This document shows, one piece after another, positions 6,810 to 12,578 of a stretch of 12,578 nucleotides of DNA. Location of the stretch: contig SLDH01000279.1 in the NCBI GenBank assembly GCA_007125415.1, forward strand, positions 1 to 12,578, in the 5' to 3' direction. A program made the position numbers and the translations under genes. How positions within the stretch are numbered: the first letter of the stretch is position 1; each line of letters starts with the position of its first letter. Below the pieces are notes generated by a model. It saw only the letters and a list, made by a program, of their open reading frames with translations, made no database searches and was not told where the DNA came from. This DNA is from Roseovarius sp. (GTDB lineage Bacteria > Pseudomonadota > Alphaproteobacteria > Rhodobacterales > Rhodobacteraceae).

Positions 6810-7581
6810 TTCGGGCGCGCAGGTGGTGGGGGCAAAGCTCGCCGGTGTTCAGCACGTGAACCATCGCCTCCCAGACAGCGACATTCTGCGCGACCAGATC
6901 TTTGCCGCACTTCTCCTCGAACTCCTTGCGGCGCGCGCCGCTGAGCGTTTCGAGCTCTTCCCTGGCCACTTCGCGATACCACGGGTTGCGGTTCTTTGTT
7001 GCCACATCGGCAAAACCTGCCGCGTCGAGGGCCTTCTCCCAACGCTGTGCCGAGGCCATGGTAAAGCCCAGGCCTTCAAGATCGAGGTAAAGCTGCATTT
7101 CCGGCGTCGGGGAATCATCATGCGAACTGAGCCAGTCGGAGGCGGCGAAGATGCCACCCGGTTTCAGAACGCGATATACGTCGCGGGCGAGCGCCTCCTT
7201 GTCTTCGATATGGATGATGGAGTCCTTCGAAAACACCAGGTCGAAGCTCTCATCGGCAAAGGGCAGGGGGCCGGGCACAACCTCGACGATCTCCACCTGC
7301 CCGGCGGCACCGGCTCCGGCCGCGCGCGCGCGGGCCTTTTCGCAGACCACGGCTTCCACATCGATGCCAACAGATCTGGCCGCGCCATGATCCTTTACCA
7401 GCGACAGAGTGATCGCTCCGGTGCCGCACCCGATGTCAAGCGTTGTCTTCCCGGTCAGGTCAAGCCCTTCCAGGACACGCGAAACCTCTTCCGCACCGCC
7501 GGGCGACATGTAGCCTTCGCCCCAGACCTCCTCGAGAAAGGCGGAAAATGCGTCATCGTAATGCTGTTCTTGCTCTGACAT
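6799..7581 (-). CDS. Class I SAM methyltransferase, phosphoethanolamine N-methyltransferase-like
   Basis: A 260-residue soluble methyltransferase. Motif I is LDIGCGTGAI (48-57), the acidic residue ending strand 2 is in VGIDVE (71-76), and the post-motif LPFADESFDLVFSKDSIIHI (106-125) follows. The layout resembles plant and Plasmodium phosphoethanolamine N-methyltransferases (PEAMT): HYDD...WGEGYMSPGG at the N-terminus, SKDSIIHIEDKEAL for SRDxILHI, and ASDW...SPTPE...GF...EKALDAAGF at the end. Tyr8, Asp120 and His124 fall where I recall the catalytic Tyr-His pair and the amine-binding Asp of the Plasmodium enzyme. The phosphate-binding Tyr/Arg/Tyr set is not kept, so the substrate is probably a different amine or small metabolite. 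An AGGAG lies 9 bases before the ATG. It stands alone between terminators; neighbours do not indicate the substrate. Confidence 0.8.
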   Translation of the reverse strand: MSEQEQHYDDAFSAFLEEVWGEGYMSPGGAEEVSRVLEGLDLTGKTTLDIGCGTGAITLSLVKDHGAARSVGIDVEAVVCEKARARAAGAGAAGQVEIVEVVPGPLPFADESFDLVFSKDSIIHIEDKEALARDVYRVLKPGGIFAASDWLSSHDDSPTPEMQLYLDLEGLGFTMASAQRWEKALDAAGFADVATKNRNPWYREVAREELETLSGARRKEFEEKCGKDLVAQNVAVWEAMVHVLNTGELCPHHLRARKPA

Positions 7582-7649
7582 CTGCAGGTGCTCCTCATGG
7601 ACTCACCGAAGCCTAGCAAGAGCACGGGTGCCGGACAATGCCTCAACAA

Positions 7650-7683
7650 AGAACGCTTCGCCGAAGGAAGGGCGAAGCGTTCT
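7650..7683 (-). terminator. Rho-independent terminator of the M23-bactofilin operon
   Basis: AGAACGCTTCGCC (7650-7662) is a perfect 13-base inverted repeat of GGCGAAGCGTTCT (7671-7683), separated by 8 bases. Reading the minus strand, the second arm ends in TTCT and continues TTGTTG, giving a U-rich tail, while the plus-strand side has none. It lies 31 bases past the bactofilin stop, so it should end that operon and insulate the downstream methyltransferase gene. Confidence 0.85.
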
Positions 7684-7713
7684 GATCAACTCGACAGAGT
7701 GGTGAGACAGGGA

Positions 7714-8280
7714 TCAGCCGTTATCCTTGGCCGGCGCGGGCGCCGGCTGCTGCTGCGCTGGCTTCGGCGCGGCAGCTTGTGCAGGGGCCGATTGGCCGAC
7801 ACCCGCCGGATCGGGCCTGTTCGACTTGGCGTTGAGCGGATCATCCTGACGCTGCACCGAGCCTTCGAAATGCGCACCGCTTTCGATGGCGATGGTCTTG
7901 TGGATGATATCCCCTTCCACCCGGGCCGTGGATGTGAGACGCACCTTGAGACCGCGAACGCGGCCCACGATGCGGCCGTTGATCACCACGTCATCGGCGA
8001 TCACTTCGCCCTTGATGGTGGCACCTTCACCCACTGTCAGAAGATGCGCGCGGATATCTCCCTCGACCGTCCCTTCGATCTGGATGTCACCGGTTGTCTT
8101 CATGTTGCCGGTCACATGCAGGTCGGATGACAACACGGAGGCGGGTGGCTTGGCCTTGGGGGCCGCGGCCTTGAACTCTGACGCGGCCGAGGACCCGTCG
8201 GATTTGTACGCAGGCGCCGCCGGCTTCGCCGCCTCTTCGGGTTTTGGGGCCGGTTCGTTGATCTTGCTTTTAGAAAACAT
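7714..8280 (-). CDS. Bactofilin (polymer-forming cytoskeletal protein)
   Basis: A 188-residue bactofilin. The central beta-helical domain spans about residues 49-145, with the short repeating turns characteristic of the family: DLHVTGNMKTTGDIQIEG (53-70), VEGDIRAHLLTVGEGATIKG, VIADDVVINGRIVGRVRG (93-110), and ARVEGDIIHKTIAIESGAHF (119-138). It is flanked by disordered tails rich in Ala, Pro and Lys (1-48) and in Pro, Ala and Gln (about 150-188), also usual for bactofilins. These proteins polymerise without nucleotide and position cell-wall enzymes at the inner membrane. The start overlaps the original end of the upstream M23 peptidase gene by 11 bases, the classic M23-bactofilin pairing, so the two are cotranscribed. 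AAGG lies about 10 bases before the ATG. A strong hairpin terminator follows. Confidence 0.93.
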   Translation of the reverse strand: MFSKSKINEPAPKPEEAAKPAAPAYKSDGSSAASEFKAAAPKAKPPASVLSSDLHVTGNMKTTGDIQIEGTVEGDIRAHLLTVGEGATIKGEVIADDVVINGRIVGRVRGLKVRLTSTARVEGDIIHKTIAIESGAHFEGSVQRQDDPLNAKSNRPDPAGVGQSAPAQAAAPKPAQQQPAPAPAKDNG

Positions 8281-9616
8281 CGTTGGCTGCCTTGATGTAG
8301 ATCATGGGGTTGACGGGTTTGCCACCGACACGCACCTCATAGTGCAGATGGGTGCCGGTCGTACGTCCGGTGTTCCCCATATCACCAATCCGCTCCCCGC
8401 GCGAGACCCTTTAGCCCTTGTTCACCCGAATTTTGGACAGATGCGCATAGCGCGTCTCGATGCCGAACTGATGCTGGATGCGGATCAGGCGGCCATAGCC
8501 GGATTGCCAGCCCGCATAGGTCACGACGCCGTCGGCGGTGGAGTAGATGGGGGTTCCGTGCGGTGCCGCGAAATCGGTGCCGTTATGCATCCGGCCCCAG
8601 CGCATCCCGAAACCCGATGTATAGCGGAACGCATCCTTGATCGGAATCGCAAAGGGCGCTTTCTGGGCAGCGATCCGGTAGAGGTTCAGCCGGTCCATCT
8701 GGTTGAGAAGCTCGTTGGCGCGCTCGGTATCGTGCGACGGAAGACTGCCCCGCGTGGAAAAGGACAACGGTGTCAGCGGACCACCCTGACCGGAATAGCC
8801 CCGGCGGACCGTGTCAAGCAGCGTGTTCGTATTCAGACCAGCGGCTCTGAACATCTTCTCCAGCGGCTCCACGGAGATGCTCATGGCGTCTTCGAGCTGA
8901 CGGAAAATCTGCTCGTTCTGATCCCGCATGAGAGCGATTTCCTGCGCCATCTCATCGGCGGCAAGGAGGGCATCCTGCGCATCGGTGGTGATCCTGTCGC
9001 GCTCGGTCGCGGTGTCCTGCAGGGCGGCGGTCAGGAAATCGAGCGTATCGGCATCGAGCCCGTCACCATTCTGCTGCCCCGCGCCATCATTGGCGAGACT
9101 CTGGGCAAGCTCGGTGGCCTGCTTGCGCGCCGCGTCACGCTCCTTCATCGCCTTGCGCAACGTCGCCTGGATCACGTCCACGCCGGTCTCAAGCTCGCGG
9201 CGCCGGGTCTCGGAGGCGAGCAGATCAGACTGCATGATCGATATCTGTTCCAGCGCGGAGTTGAAGCGCTCCTGAGCGGCAAGCGCCTCCTGGGCGCGGT
9301 TGTCCCGCTCTTGCGACAAGGCATTCAACCGCGTCTCATAGGTTCGCTGATCGCGGATGGCCTGATCGCGGAAATTGCCCGCCCCGATGCTGTCCATGAT
9401 GAGGATTGCGGTGGCGATGATCGCCCAGGCGACGATTGCCGATGAGCCGAGGAATGCAAGGACCTGCGTACCCGGCCGCAAACGGATGAACCGCGTATCC
9501 GTGTCCGATTTGAGAAAGAGGCGACGCTCGGGAAAGTACCTTTCCAGCATGGCATGCCATTTCACAGTCAGTGGTGTGCGCAATTCAACCCGTCCCCAGC
9601 TTGTCTCTGACCCCAT
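8270..9616 (-). pseudogene. M23 family peptidoglycan endopeptidase with an in-frame stop at 8411-8413
   Basis: A membrane-anchored M23 (LytM/NlpD-type) peptidase gene of 448 codons plus stop, interrupted by TAA at codon 402. The upstream part encodes 401 residues: a short cytoplasmic N-terminus, a membrane helix at about 52-74, a long coiled coil (about 85-270), and an M23 domain from about 333 with the zinc pair MHNGTDFAAP (His344, Asp348) and YAHLS (His392). After TAA the same frame runs 46 more codons without another lesion: RVSRGERIGDMGNTGR, then GTHLHYEVRVGG with the missing zinc/catalytic HxH, ending ANDVF at a TAA that overlaps bactofilin. Relatives usually have Gln here (KGQRVSRG), so one C-to-T change, CAA to TAA, explains it. 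The truncated product should be inactive as a peptidase, though its anchor and coiled coil could survive. A sequencing error remains possible. ATG 9616 has an AGGCG upstream. Confidence 0.88.
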
Positions 9617-9657
9617 GCGCCGACGCCTGTTTTCGCATCGGTCTTCTTGTCCCTAGC

Positions 9658-9689
9658 CAGAGGCCGCCAAGGGGGCAAGGTCTTTGATC
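9658..9689 (-). promoter_or_regulatory. Possible promoter of the M23-bactofilin operon
   Basis: In the 169-base gap between the DUF455 gene and the M23 gene, the minus strand carries TTGCCC and, about 17 bases later, TAGGGA, roughly 40 bases before the M23 start. The -10 match is poor, so this is only the best candidate I could find by eye. Farther upstream, AATCCGC recurs at 9712 and 9733, exactly 21 bases apart, which could be a binding site. Confidence 0.2.
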
Positions 9690-9785
9690 TGCTGCCGGCG
9701 GAAGTTGATCGAATCCGCGGAATTCTGGCAAAAATCCGCCGATTCCAACATCTTGCTCTCGGGGAGCGTCCCGGCGCCTCGCCCG

Positions 9786-10616
9786 CTATCTTCCGACGGC
9801 CCCGCTCAGGGGCCAGTAGAAGTCGGGCGGGATACCGGCCTCGGCGCGTTTTTCTTCATTGAAGGGCGGCTTGAGAGATGCGTGAAAATAGCGTCGCACG
9901 AGGTCATGAAACACCTCTTTGGGGTCCAGATCGTGCCTGCCGCAGAGGAAGTGGAACCATTTGGAGCCATAGGCGACATGGCTGACCTCCTCGGCATAGA
10001 TCACTTCGAGCGCCGCAACGGCGCCGGCGTCCTCCGCCTTGCGAAAAATCTCGATCATGCCGGGCGTCACATCGAGGCCCCGCGCCTCGAGCACCATGGG
10101 AACAACGGCGAGACGGCCCATGAGATCCTGTGCGGTATCTTCGGCCGCGCGCCACATGCCCGCATGGGCAGGCAAAGCGCCGTAATGGCTGCCCTGAACC
10201 TCGAGACAGTCGCATATCATGTTGAAATGTTTCGACTCCTCATCTGCTGCCTTCACCCAGTCATCGAAGAAGCCCATGGGCAGGGGCGTTTCGGCAAAGC
10301 GCGCGATGATGTCCCAGTGCAGGTCCACTGCGTTCAGCTCTATATGCGCGACAGCATGCAAGAGCGCGATCCGCCCCTGCGGACTGCCGGGGCGGCGGCG
10401 CGGCACATCCCGCGGTTCCAGGAGCTCGGGTCGCGCAGGCCGGGCAGGGCGGGCGGGCGGCGCCGCGTCCTGCGCCGTCATTATGGGCGGACATTCGCCC
10501 TGTTCGCGAAGCATCTGCCAGCGAGCGGCATGGCTGCGGGACAAGGCGGTCTTGGCGCGTCCGTCGGCGGTGCTCAGTACCTCCACCGCCATCTGCCTGA
10601 GCGATGGCCCGCTCAC
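9786..10616 (-). CDS. DUF455 family ferritin-like protein
   Basis: A 276-residue DUF455 protein with a predicted four-helix, ferritin-like di-iron core. Candidate iron ligands are Glu93 in HAVAHIELNAVDLHWD (87-102), Glu127 and His130 in ADEESKHF, Glu177 in VLEARGLD, and Glu210 and His213 in YAEEVSHVAYG; the two ExxH pairs are what the family predicts. Residues 53-63 are a Pro-Ala-Arg linker (PPARPARPARP) before the conserved GSPQGRIALLHA segment. GTG 10616 is chosen as start because it overlaps the peroxiredoxin stop as GTGA and gives the usual family length and N-terminus; ATG at 10592 is eight codons shorter. The family is known only as an uncharacterised ferritin-like group, so catalysis (oxygenase, hydroxylase or iron handling) is open. 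Coupling to a peroxiredoxin suggests a role with reactive oxygen. Confidence 0.86.
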   Translation of the reverse strand: MSGPSLRQMAVEVLSTADGRAKTALSRSHAARWQMLREQGECPPIMTAQDAAPPARPARPARPELLEPRDVPRRRPGSPQGRIALLHAVAHIELNAVDLHWDIIARFAETPLPMGFFDDWVKAADEESKHFNMICDCLEVQGSHYGALPAHAGMWRAAEDTAQDLMGRLAVVPMVLEARGLDVTPGMIEIFRKAEDAGAVAALEVIYAEEVSHVAYGSKWFHFLCGRHDLDPKEVFHDLVRRYFHASLKPPFNEEKRAEAGIPPDFYWPLSGAVGR

Positions 10617-11074
10617 AGGGCGCGGGCCGCCTCGAGCACCTCTTCGGCATGGCCGGGCACCTTCACCCTGGGCCAGATGCGCGCAATCTTGCCCTCCCCG
10701 TCGATGAGGAACGTGCTCCGCTCGATCCCGAAGAACTTCTTGCCATACATGCTCTTTTCCTTCCAGACGCCGTATTGCTCGCACACGTCGCTGGCTTCAT
10801 CCGAGAGCAACGCGACGCCCAGATCATGCTTGTCGCGGAACTTGTCATGTTTGGCGATGCTGTCTTTCGATATGCCAAGCACCGCAACACCCAAAGCCTC
10901 GAATTCTCCCGCAAGGCCCGTGAAGGCAATGGCCTCTTTCGTGCAACCCGACGTGTCATCCCTCGGATAGAAGAAAAGAACCACGGCGCCGGGGCGCAGG
11001 GCGGAAAGGGTCACCTCGCCACCACCATCGCGCGGGAGGGTGAAATCCGGGGCTTGGTCAGCGATCTGTGGCAT
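10613..11074 (-). CDS. bcp: Peroxiredoxin, Bcp/PrxQ (AhpC/TSA) family
   Basis: A 153-residue thioredoxin-fold peroxidase that reduces hydrogen peroxide and organic hydroperoxides in the cytoplasm. The start APDFTLPRDGG (8-18) and the active site FFYPRDDTSGCTKEAIAF (34-51) are typical; Cys44 is the peroxidatic cysteine with Thr41 and the conserved Arg119 in GIERSTFLID. Many Bcp proteins have a resolving Cys five residues later (CTxxxC), but here that position is Ile49. The only other cysteine is Cys98 in SDVCEQYGVW, matching a non-resolving cysteine of E. coli Bcp. The enzyme thus looks 1-Cys-like or uses an external thiol. GGAG lies 6 bases before the ATG. It is upstream of, and overlaps by 4 bases, the DUF455 gene. 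Confidence 0.92.
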   Translation of the reverse strand: MPQIADQAPDFTLPRDGGGEVTLSALRPGAVVLFFYPRDDTSGCTKEAIAFTGLAGEFEALGVAVLGISKDSIAKHDKFRDKHDLGVALLSDEASDVCEQYGVWKEKSMYGKKFFGIERSTFLIDGEGKIARIWPRVKVPGHAEEVLEAARAL

Positions 11075-11133
11075 GTCTGCTCCAATGCATCTGCGTTAGC
11101 GAGCCGACTTTAGCGCATTGTGACTGGGAGAAA

Positions 11134-11163
11134 AGGTCTGATCTGGCGATCATGGACAGACCT
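11134..11163 (-). terminator. Perfect 7-base dyad with U-tract: terminator of lysR or operator of bcp
   Basis: AGGTCTG (11134-11140) and CAGACCT (11157-11163) are perfect inverted repeats 16 bases apart, and inside them TGATC and GATCA (11139-11143, 11148-11152) form a second dyad. Read on the minus strand the structure is followed at once by TTTCTCCC, as in an intrinsic terminator for the upstream LysR gene, whose stop is about 93 bases before it. It also lies 60-90 bases upstream of the peroxiredoxin start, where an operator could be. The sequence alone does not separate the two. Confidence 0.45.
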
Positions 11164-11255
11164 CCGCGTCCCGCGAATCGGGGCCCGAGCGTGTTGCGGT
11201 ATGATCGTGTTGGGGCATGTTGCGCCCAATGAGGTCCGCCCCGTTCGATCCGGTG

Positions 11256-12221
11256 TCACAGGATCGTCAGGCTGCCCTTCAGAAACGGATAGGCGACCAG
11301 CGCCGGTTTCACGATATGGCTTTGGAGGATCGGCTTGAGCGTTTCGGCCACGCGCCGGGGCATGTCCTGAAGCATGTCGCGCCGCGCGGTCAGCGAGATG
11401 GTGCGCGACAATGACTCGAAGGGCAGATCGATCACATCGATCCGATCTGCGAAGCGGCGCGCCCGCATCAGGGCAAGCGGCGGCAGGATGGTCCAGCCGG
11501 TGCCCTGGCTGACAAGTGCCAGAATGGCATGGTAGCTGTCGATCTCGAAGCGGTGGGTCAGGGTGATGTTCTGACGCGCCAGATGCGCGTTCACGAGGCG
11601 CCCCATATAGTGGCGCTGGGTGTATTGCACCATGGGTATCCGCTTGAGCTGTCGGGGAATGTCTCGATCGCGCCGGATGACATCCTTGGGTGCGACCACC
11701 ACAAAGCCTTCCCGCATCAGCGGATGCACTTCGGCCCAGGCGCTTTCCGCGCCAAGCTCCGCCGCGACGATCACATCGAGCGCACGCGCGTCAAGCTGAT
11801 CATAGAGATGGTGGCTCGCGCCCGTCTCGAGGAGGAACTGACAGGTTTTCAACTCACTGGCCATATGCGTCAGCAGGGCGGGCGTGACATCGGCCTCCAG
11901 ATCTTCGATCATGCCGAGGCGGAAGCGTGTCAACTGGCTCAGATCGGCCATGGCGAGTTCCGCCCGGGCCTGCGCGGCCTCGTTCAGGATCGTCTGCGCG
12001 CGACGATGCATGATCTCACCGGCGGGCGTCAGGCGGATGGGTCGCGCGTTGCGCTGCAGAAGGGTTGCGCCGACGGCGCTTTCCAGGTTGGTCAATTGCT
12101 GGCTGATCGCCGAAGGGCTGGCCCCGAGCCGCTTGGCGGCGGCGGAGATGGAGCGTTCGTCGGCGGCGGCCATGAACACCTCGATCCCCCAGAGCGTGAT
12201 CCGGCCGGGGCTTTCGACCAT
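11256..12221 (-). CDS. LysR family transcriptional regulator
   Basis: A 321-residue LysR-type regulator. The N-terminal winged helix-turn-helix is clear: ITLWGIEVFMAAADERSISA (8-27), AAAKRLGASPSAISQQLTNL (27-46), then ESAVGATLLQRNARPIRLTPAGE (47-69). The rest is the effector-binding domain, with DVIVAAELGAES, VVAPKDVIRR and the SQGTGWTILPPLAL segment typical of the second subdomain. The ligand cannot be told from sequence. Its ATG lies 6 bases after the stop of the PhaR-like gene, so the two are probably cotranscribed and the regulator may bear on storage-polymer or carbon metabolism. LysR regulators usually act on a divergent neighbour; none is visible here, since all flanking genes run on the same strand. 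Confidence 0.92.
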   Translation of the reverse strand: MVESPGRITLWGIEVFMAAADERSISAAAKRLGASPSAISQQLTNLESAVGATLLQRNARPIRLTPAGEIMHRRAQTILNEAAQARAELAMADLSQLTRFRLGMIEDLEADVTPALLTHMASELKTCQFLLETGASHHLYDQLDARALDVIVAAELGAESAWAEVHPLMREGFVVVAPKDVIRRDRDIPRQLKRIPMVQYTQRHYMGRLVNAHLARQNITLTHRFEIDSYHAILALVSQGTGWTILPPLALMRARRFADRIDVIDLPFESLSRTISLTARRDMLQDMPRRVAETLKPILQSHIVKPALVAYPFLKGSLTIL

Positions 12222-12227
12222 CGCCGT

Positions 12228-12578
12228 TTACTTGCCCAGCCTGGACAGTTTTTCCTGCAACTCGGCAAGCTGTTTCTTGATGTCGTCAAGGCCCTCATCG
12301 GGCTTCTCGCCCTTGGCATGCTCATCCGTCTCAGGGCCCGAAGCACCACCCAGCCCGCCGGTCATCGCCTTCATGAAGGCCTCCTGCTGGGCACGGATCG
12401 CTTCCATTCCCGGCATGGCACCCAAGGGGGATGCCTTGGCCATGTTCTCCATCATCTGGGATTGGCTCTTTTGCAGCATCTCGAAACTGGCCGAAAGAAA
12501 ATCGGGCACCATGCTCTGCGCGTGATTGGTATAGCTGCGCACCAGATCATTGAGCACCGCGAGCGGCAGCACATTCTC
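12228..12578 (-). CDS. phaR: Polyhydroxyalkanoate synthesis repressor PhaR (partial, 5' end off the window)
   Basis: The last 116 codons of a gene whose start lies beyond the right edge; the two codons at the edge read Glu-Asn, continuing VLPLAVLNDLVRSYTN. This is the end of the PHB/PHA accumulation regulator DNA-binding domain, in which ENVLPL...LxxLVRSY is a hallmark. It is followed by the FLSASFEMLQKSQSQMMENM helix, a Met-rich AMPGMEAIRAQQEAFMKAMTGG stretch, and a C-terminal coiled coil (DDIKKQLAELQEKLSRLGK). PhaR binds PHA granules and DNA and represses phasin and polymer genes until polymer is made. The missing N-terminal half, about 70-80 residues, would hold the KRYASRRLYNT region. Six bases separate it from the LysR gene downstream. 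Confidence 0.86.
   Translation of the reverse strand, partial: ENVLPLAVLNDLVRSYTNHAQSMVPDFLSASFEMLQKSQSQMMENMAKASPLGAMPGMEAIRAQQEAFMKAMTGGLGGASGPETDEHAKGEKPDEGLDDIKKQLAELQEKLSRLGK

Noticed and set aside
7886..9445. Open frame of 519 codons on the plus strand, opposite bactofilin and the M23 gene
   Set aside because: The opposite strand encodes clear family motifs over the same span; the plus-strand product is a composition artefact without domain features.
10430..10465. GC-rich imperfect tandem repeat
   Set aside because: It encodes the Pro-Ala-Arg linker of the DUF455 protein and needs no separate explanation.
9684..10970. Open frame of 428 codons on the plus strand, opposite DUF455 and the peroxiredoxin
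   Set aside because: It is antisense to two recognised genes; no motif, no ribosome site and biased composition.

Overview
The window looks like a piece of core chromosome from an alphaproteobacterium, most likely of the Rhodobacterales (Rhodobacter/Roseobacter group). It is GC-rich and densely packed, with start/stop overlaps of 4 to 11 bases. The gene set also points there: ChpT phosphotransferase, a DUF3553 protein, an OlsB/OlsA ornithine-lipid pair, a CtaA haem A synthase with the alphaproteobacterial-style N-terminus, and a PhaR-type PHA regulator. I see no tRNA, rRNA, CRISPR array, insertion sequence, prophage or other sign of transfer. No gene-free stretch exceeds 300 bases; the largest are 9617-9785 and 11075-11255.

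Layout. 1-534 (minus): 5' part of chpT, running off the left edge and divergent from a 58-residue DUF3553 gene (564-740, plus). 859-2456 (plus): olsB and olsA, overlapping by 4 bases, for ornithine-lipid synthesis. 2468-3088 (minus): a divergent ThiE/TenI-like protein. 3246-6668 (plus): trmJ, ctaA, then an M32 metallocarboxypeptidase overlapping ctaA by 4 bases. 6799-7581 (minus): a methyltransferase resembling phosphoethanolamine N-methyltransferases. 7714-9616 (minus): an M23 peptidase gene followed by a bactofilin gene, closed by a strong hairpin terminator. 9786-11074 (minus): a Bcp/PrxQ peroxiredoxin overlapping a DUF455 ferritin-like gene by 4 bases. 11256-12578 (minus): the C-terminal half of phaR followed 6 bases later by a LysR-family regulator.

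How the genes work together. OlsB and OlsA catalyse successive acylations. CtaA supplies haem A to cytochrome oxidase. The M23 peptidase plus bactofilin is a known cell-shape module, and the peroxiredoxin plus ferritin-like protein suggests oxidative-stress or iron chemistry.

The clearest anomaly is in the M23 gene. An in-frame TAA at 8411-8413 cuts the protein off before its HxH zinc/catalytic motif, while the remaining 46 codons stay intact in the same frame up to the normal overlap with bactofilin. Secondary points are degenerate active-site positions in the ThiE-like protein, a PEAMT-like methyltransferase that keeps the catalytic residues but lacks the phosphate clamp, and a peroxiredoxin without the usual resolving cysteine. 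I found no convincing new multi-gene system here.
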